Of a stretch of 64,000 nucleotides of DNA, positions 62,892-64,000 are shown one piece after another. The stretch spans positions 17,814,501 through 17,878,500 of the forward strand of contig NC_056761.1 in NCBI RefSeq assembly GCF_018687715.1, read 5' to 3'. The DNA comes from Carya illinoinensis (lineage: Eukaryota; Streptophyta; Magnoliopsida; Fagales; Juglandaceae). Under the pieces are notes generated by a model. The model was not told where the DNA came from, did not search any database, and saw only the letters and a program-made list of their open reading frames with translations. Every line of letters starts with the position of its first letter. Within the stretch, counting starts at the first letter, position 1. Both the position numbers and the translations under genes were made by a program.

Positions 62892-63934
62892 TCATCTTTG
62901 CTGGAACATCACAACTATGCATGAGATATAATCATAGTTCTTTCTGCAAAAAGCCTCTTCGATAAACTTCTCTGATGCTTTTTGAGCATCATTCAACTCT
63001 CCGATGCAATCAAAAGCTTCCTGGTTTGACATCACCTACAACAAACATGTATTAGTCTCTTTTGACATCAAACGCTATACCCTCCAACTTCAATGCATTA
63101 TGGTTGATGGTATGTTATCTATTCGATTAGTATATGATGTGCTGCCAATGAAAACAGGGTAGTGGATGATGGTTTCAAATTCGCAAAAAGATACTCATTT
63201 TGACTGTTTTGAAGTTTTTAGCAGTCATTTCCAGCTTTTGACAAAGGCCTGTTTTGAAAAGGCCTGGAAAATAAAAGCTTTAGGTTCCCTGTTAAAATGA
63301 AGAATTTATGATAGTTTTGAATTAATCAACATGAAAATCGAATGGTATTGATATTGATGGGGGATTGGATGGTGAAAGGGAGGAGACAAATTACTTGGTT
63401 AGCATTTCAGATAAGCAACTTTAACTATGTTCGGTTTTTCCAAAAACAAACTTGAGTGTTAAAGATGATGCTTTATTTAATTTTGTTCATGCTAAAGTTT
63501 TTCGAAGACTTGAAAGCTATGTTGAAAATAAGAAGCATGATGTTGTGTAGTTAAACTCGTACAAATAAAAATTTTATGGCAATATGATTATAGTATAATT
63601 TCTGGAAAAATTCTCGTGCAAACAATAATTTTTTTACACACATGTAACTTCAAGACTAGAAATGGTAATTGGAGGGTGCAATGCATCAACTTGTGTAACT
63701 CGGGTGAAAGATACCTTCCAATCAGCACAGCTAAAAGTGCTTATCTAGAAACTTTTTTAAGTGCAAACCTAGATCTTACCTTCCAAAGGCCATCACTTGC
63801 CAAAATAATGGATTCAATATCCTTATCAATCTTCCCAACCTTTACATCTGGTTCTGAAGTGACGTGCTCCTTCAGTTTCCCATCTCCAAAGGCCCTGGTC
63901 ATTGACAGTTGTTCGTCCACACAGGAAACATTCC
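62892..63934 (-). CDS. Protein phosphatase 2C, last two exons (5' part outside window)
   Basis: Exon 63934-63780 (155 bp) encodes NVSCVDEQLSMTRAFGDGKLKEHVTSEPDVKVGKIDKDIESIILASDGLWK, and exon 63035-62892 encodes VMSNQEAFDCIGELNDAQKASEKFIEEAFCRKNYDYISCIVVMFQQR and the stop. The intron is GT-AG and in phase. RAFGD and ILASDGLW are PP2C motifs; the Asp in ASDG binds metal. These Ser/Thr phosphatases need Mn/Mg (family knowledge). The final metal motif, usually DDIS or DNIS, is DYIS: the metal-binding first Asp is kept, the second position is Tyr. The gene continues beyond 64000. Subfamily not assigned. Confidence 0.9.
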
Positions 63935-64000
63935 CTACAATTATCTTGGAATATTAAACTCAAAAAGAAAAACCTTTGCAAACAAACTGAGAATTAACAA

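Overview
The window looks like a woody eudicot nuclear chromosome. It has spliced plant genes with U-rich introns, several Ty3/gypsy lineages nested in one another, SINEs, LINEs, a TRIM, an Ac-like hAT element and small AT-rich MITEs. The MITE and SINE types, recalled rather than searched, resemble those of Fagales (walnut/hickory/oak relatives); this placement is tentative. I see no rRNA gene, tRNA gene, CRISPR array or prokaryotic signal.

Left part (1-25.1 kb) is a transposon graveyard. Positions 1-3448 hold the 3' end of a degenerate Tekay/Del-type chromovirus with its LTR. A broken dsRNA-binding-protein gene (3485-3965) follows. Next is an unclassified repeat interrupted by a ~3.2 kb solo LTR (4417-16850, TSD aggca), itself interrupted by a complete 9.26 kb Tekay element on the minus strand (4614-13869, TSD taatc). 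That element has an open pol frame, a broken gag, and an intron-like 96-bp segment exactly between gag and pol. A second copy of the unclassified repeat (to 20767) abuts an old Tekay LTR remnant that was split by another solo LTR (20860-24266).

The middle (28-50 kb) is genic. A WPP domain-associated coiled-coil protein gene lies on + (28685-34037, four coding exons), with a complete 435-bp TRIM in its second intron. An N-acetylglucosamine kinase gene lies on - (49735-36229, seven exons). Its last intron is ~5.8 kb long because it hosts an apparently intact hAT transposon (37045-41606, 8-bp TSD) and a SINE. Its other introns carry 5'-truncated LINEs and a MITE.

Right part (50.2-64 kb): a LINE RNase H fragment and a hAT-type MITE precede a Tat-like Ty3/gypsy derivative (51482-60785). 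This element keeps degenerate gag and protease, lacks RT/RNase H/integrase, has a decayed antisense gene-like region, and is split by a 2.6 kb solo LTR (57188-59758). MITEs follow, and then the 3' end of a protein phosphatase 2C gene on - (62892-63934, continuing off the window).

The three host genes show no sign of a joint pathway. Most of the rest is explained by nested insertions with readable target-site duplications, which give a relative order of events. All boundaries and exon joins were read by eye.
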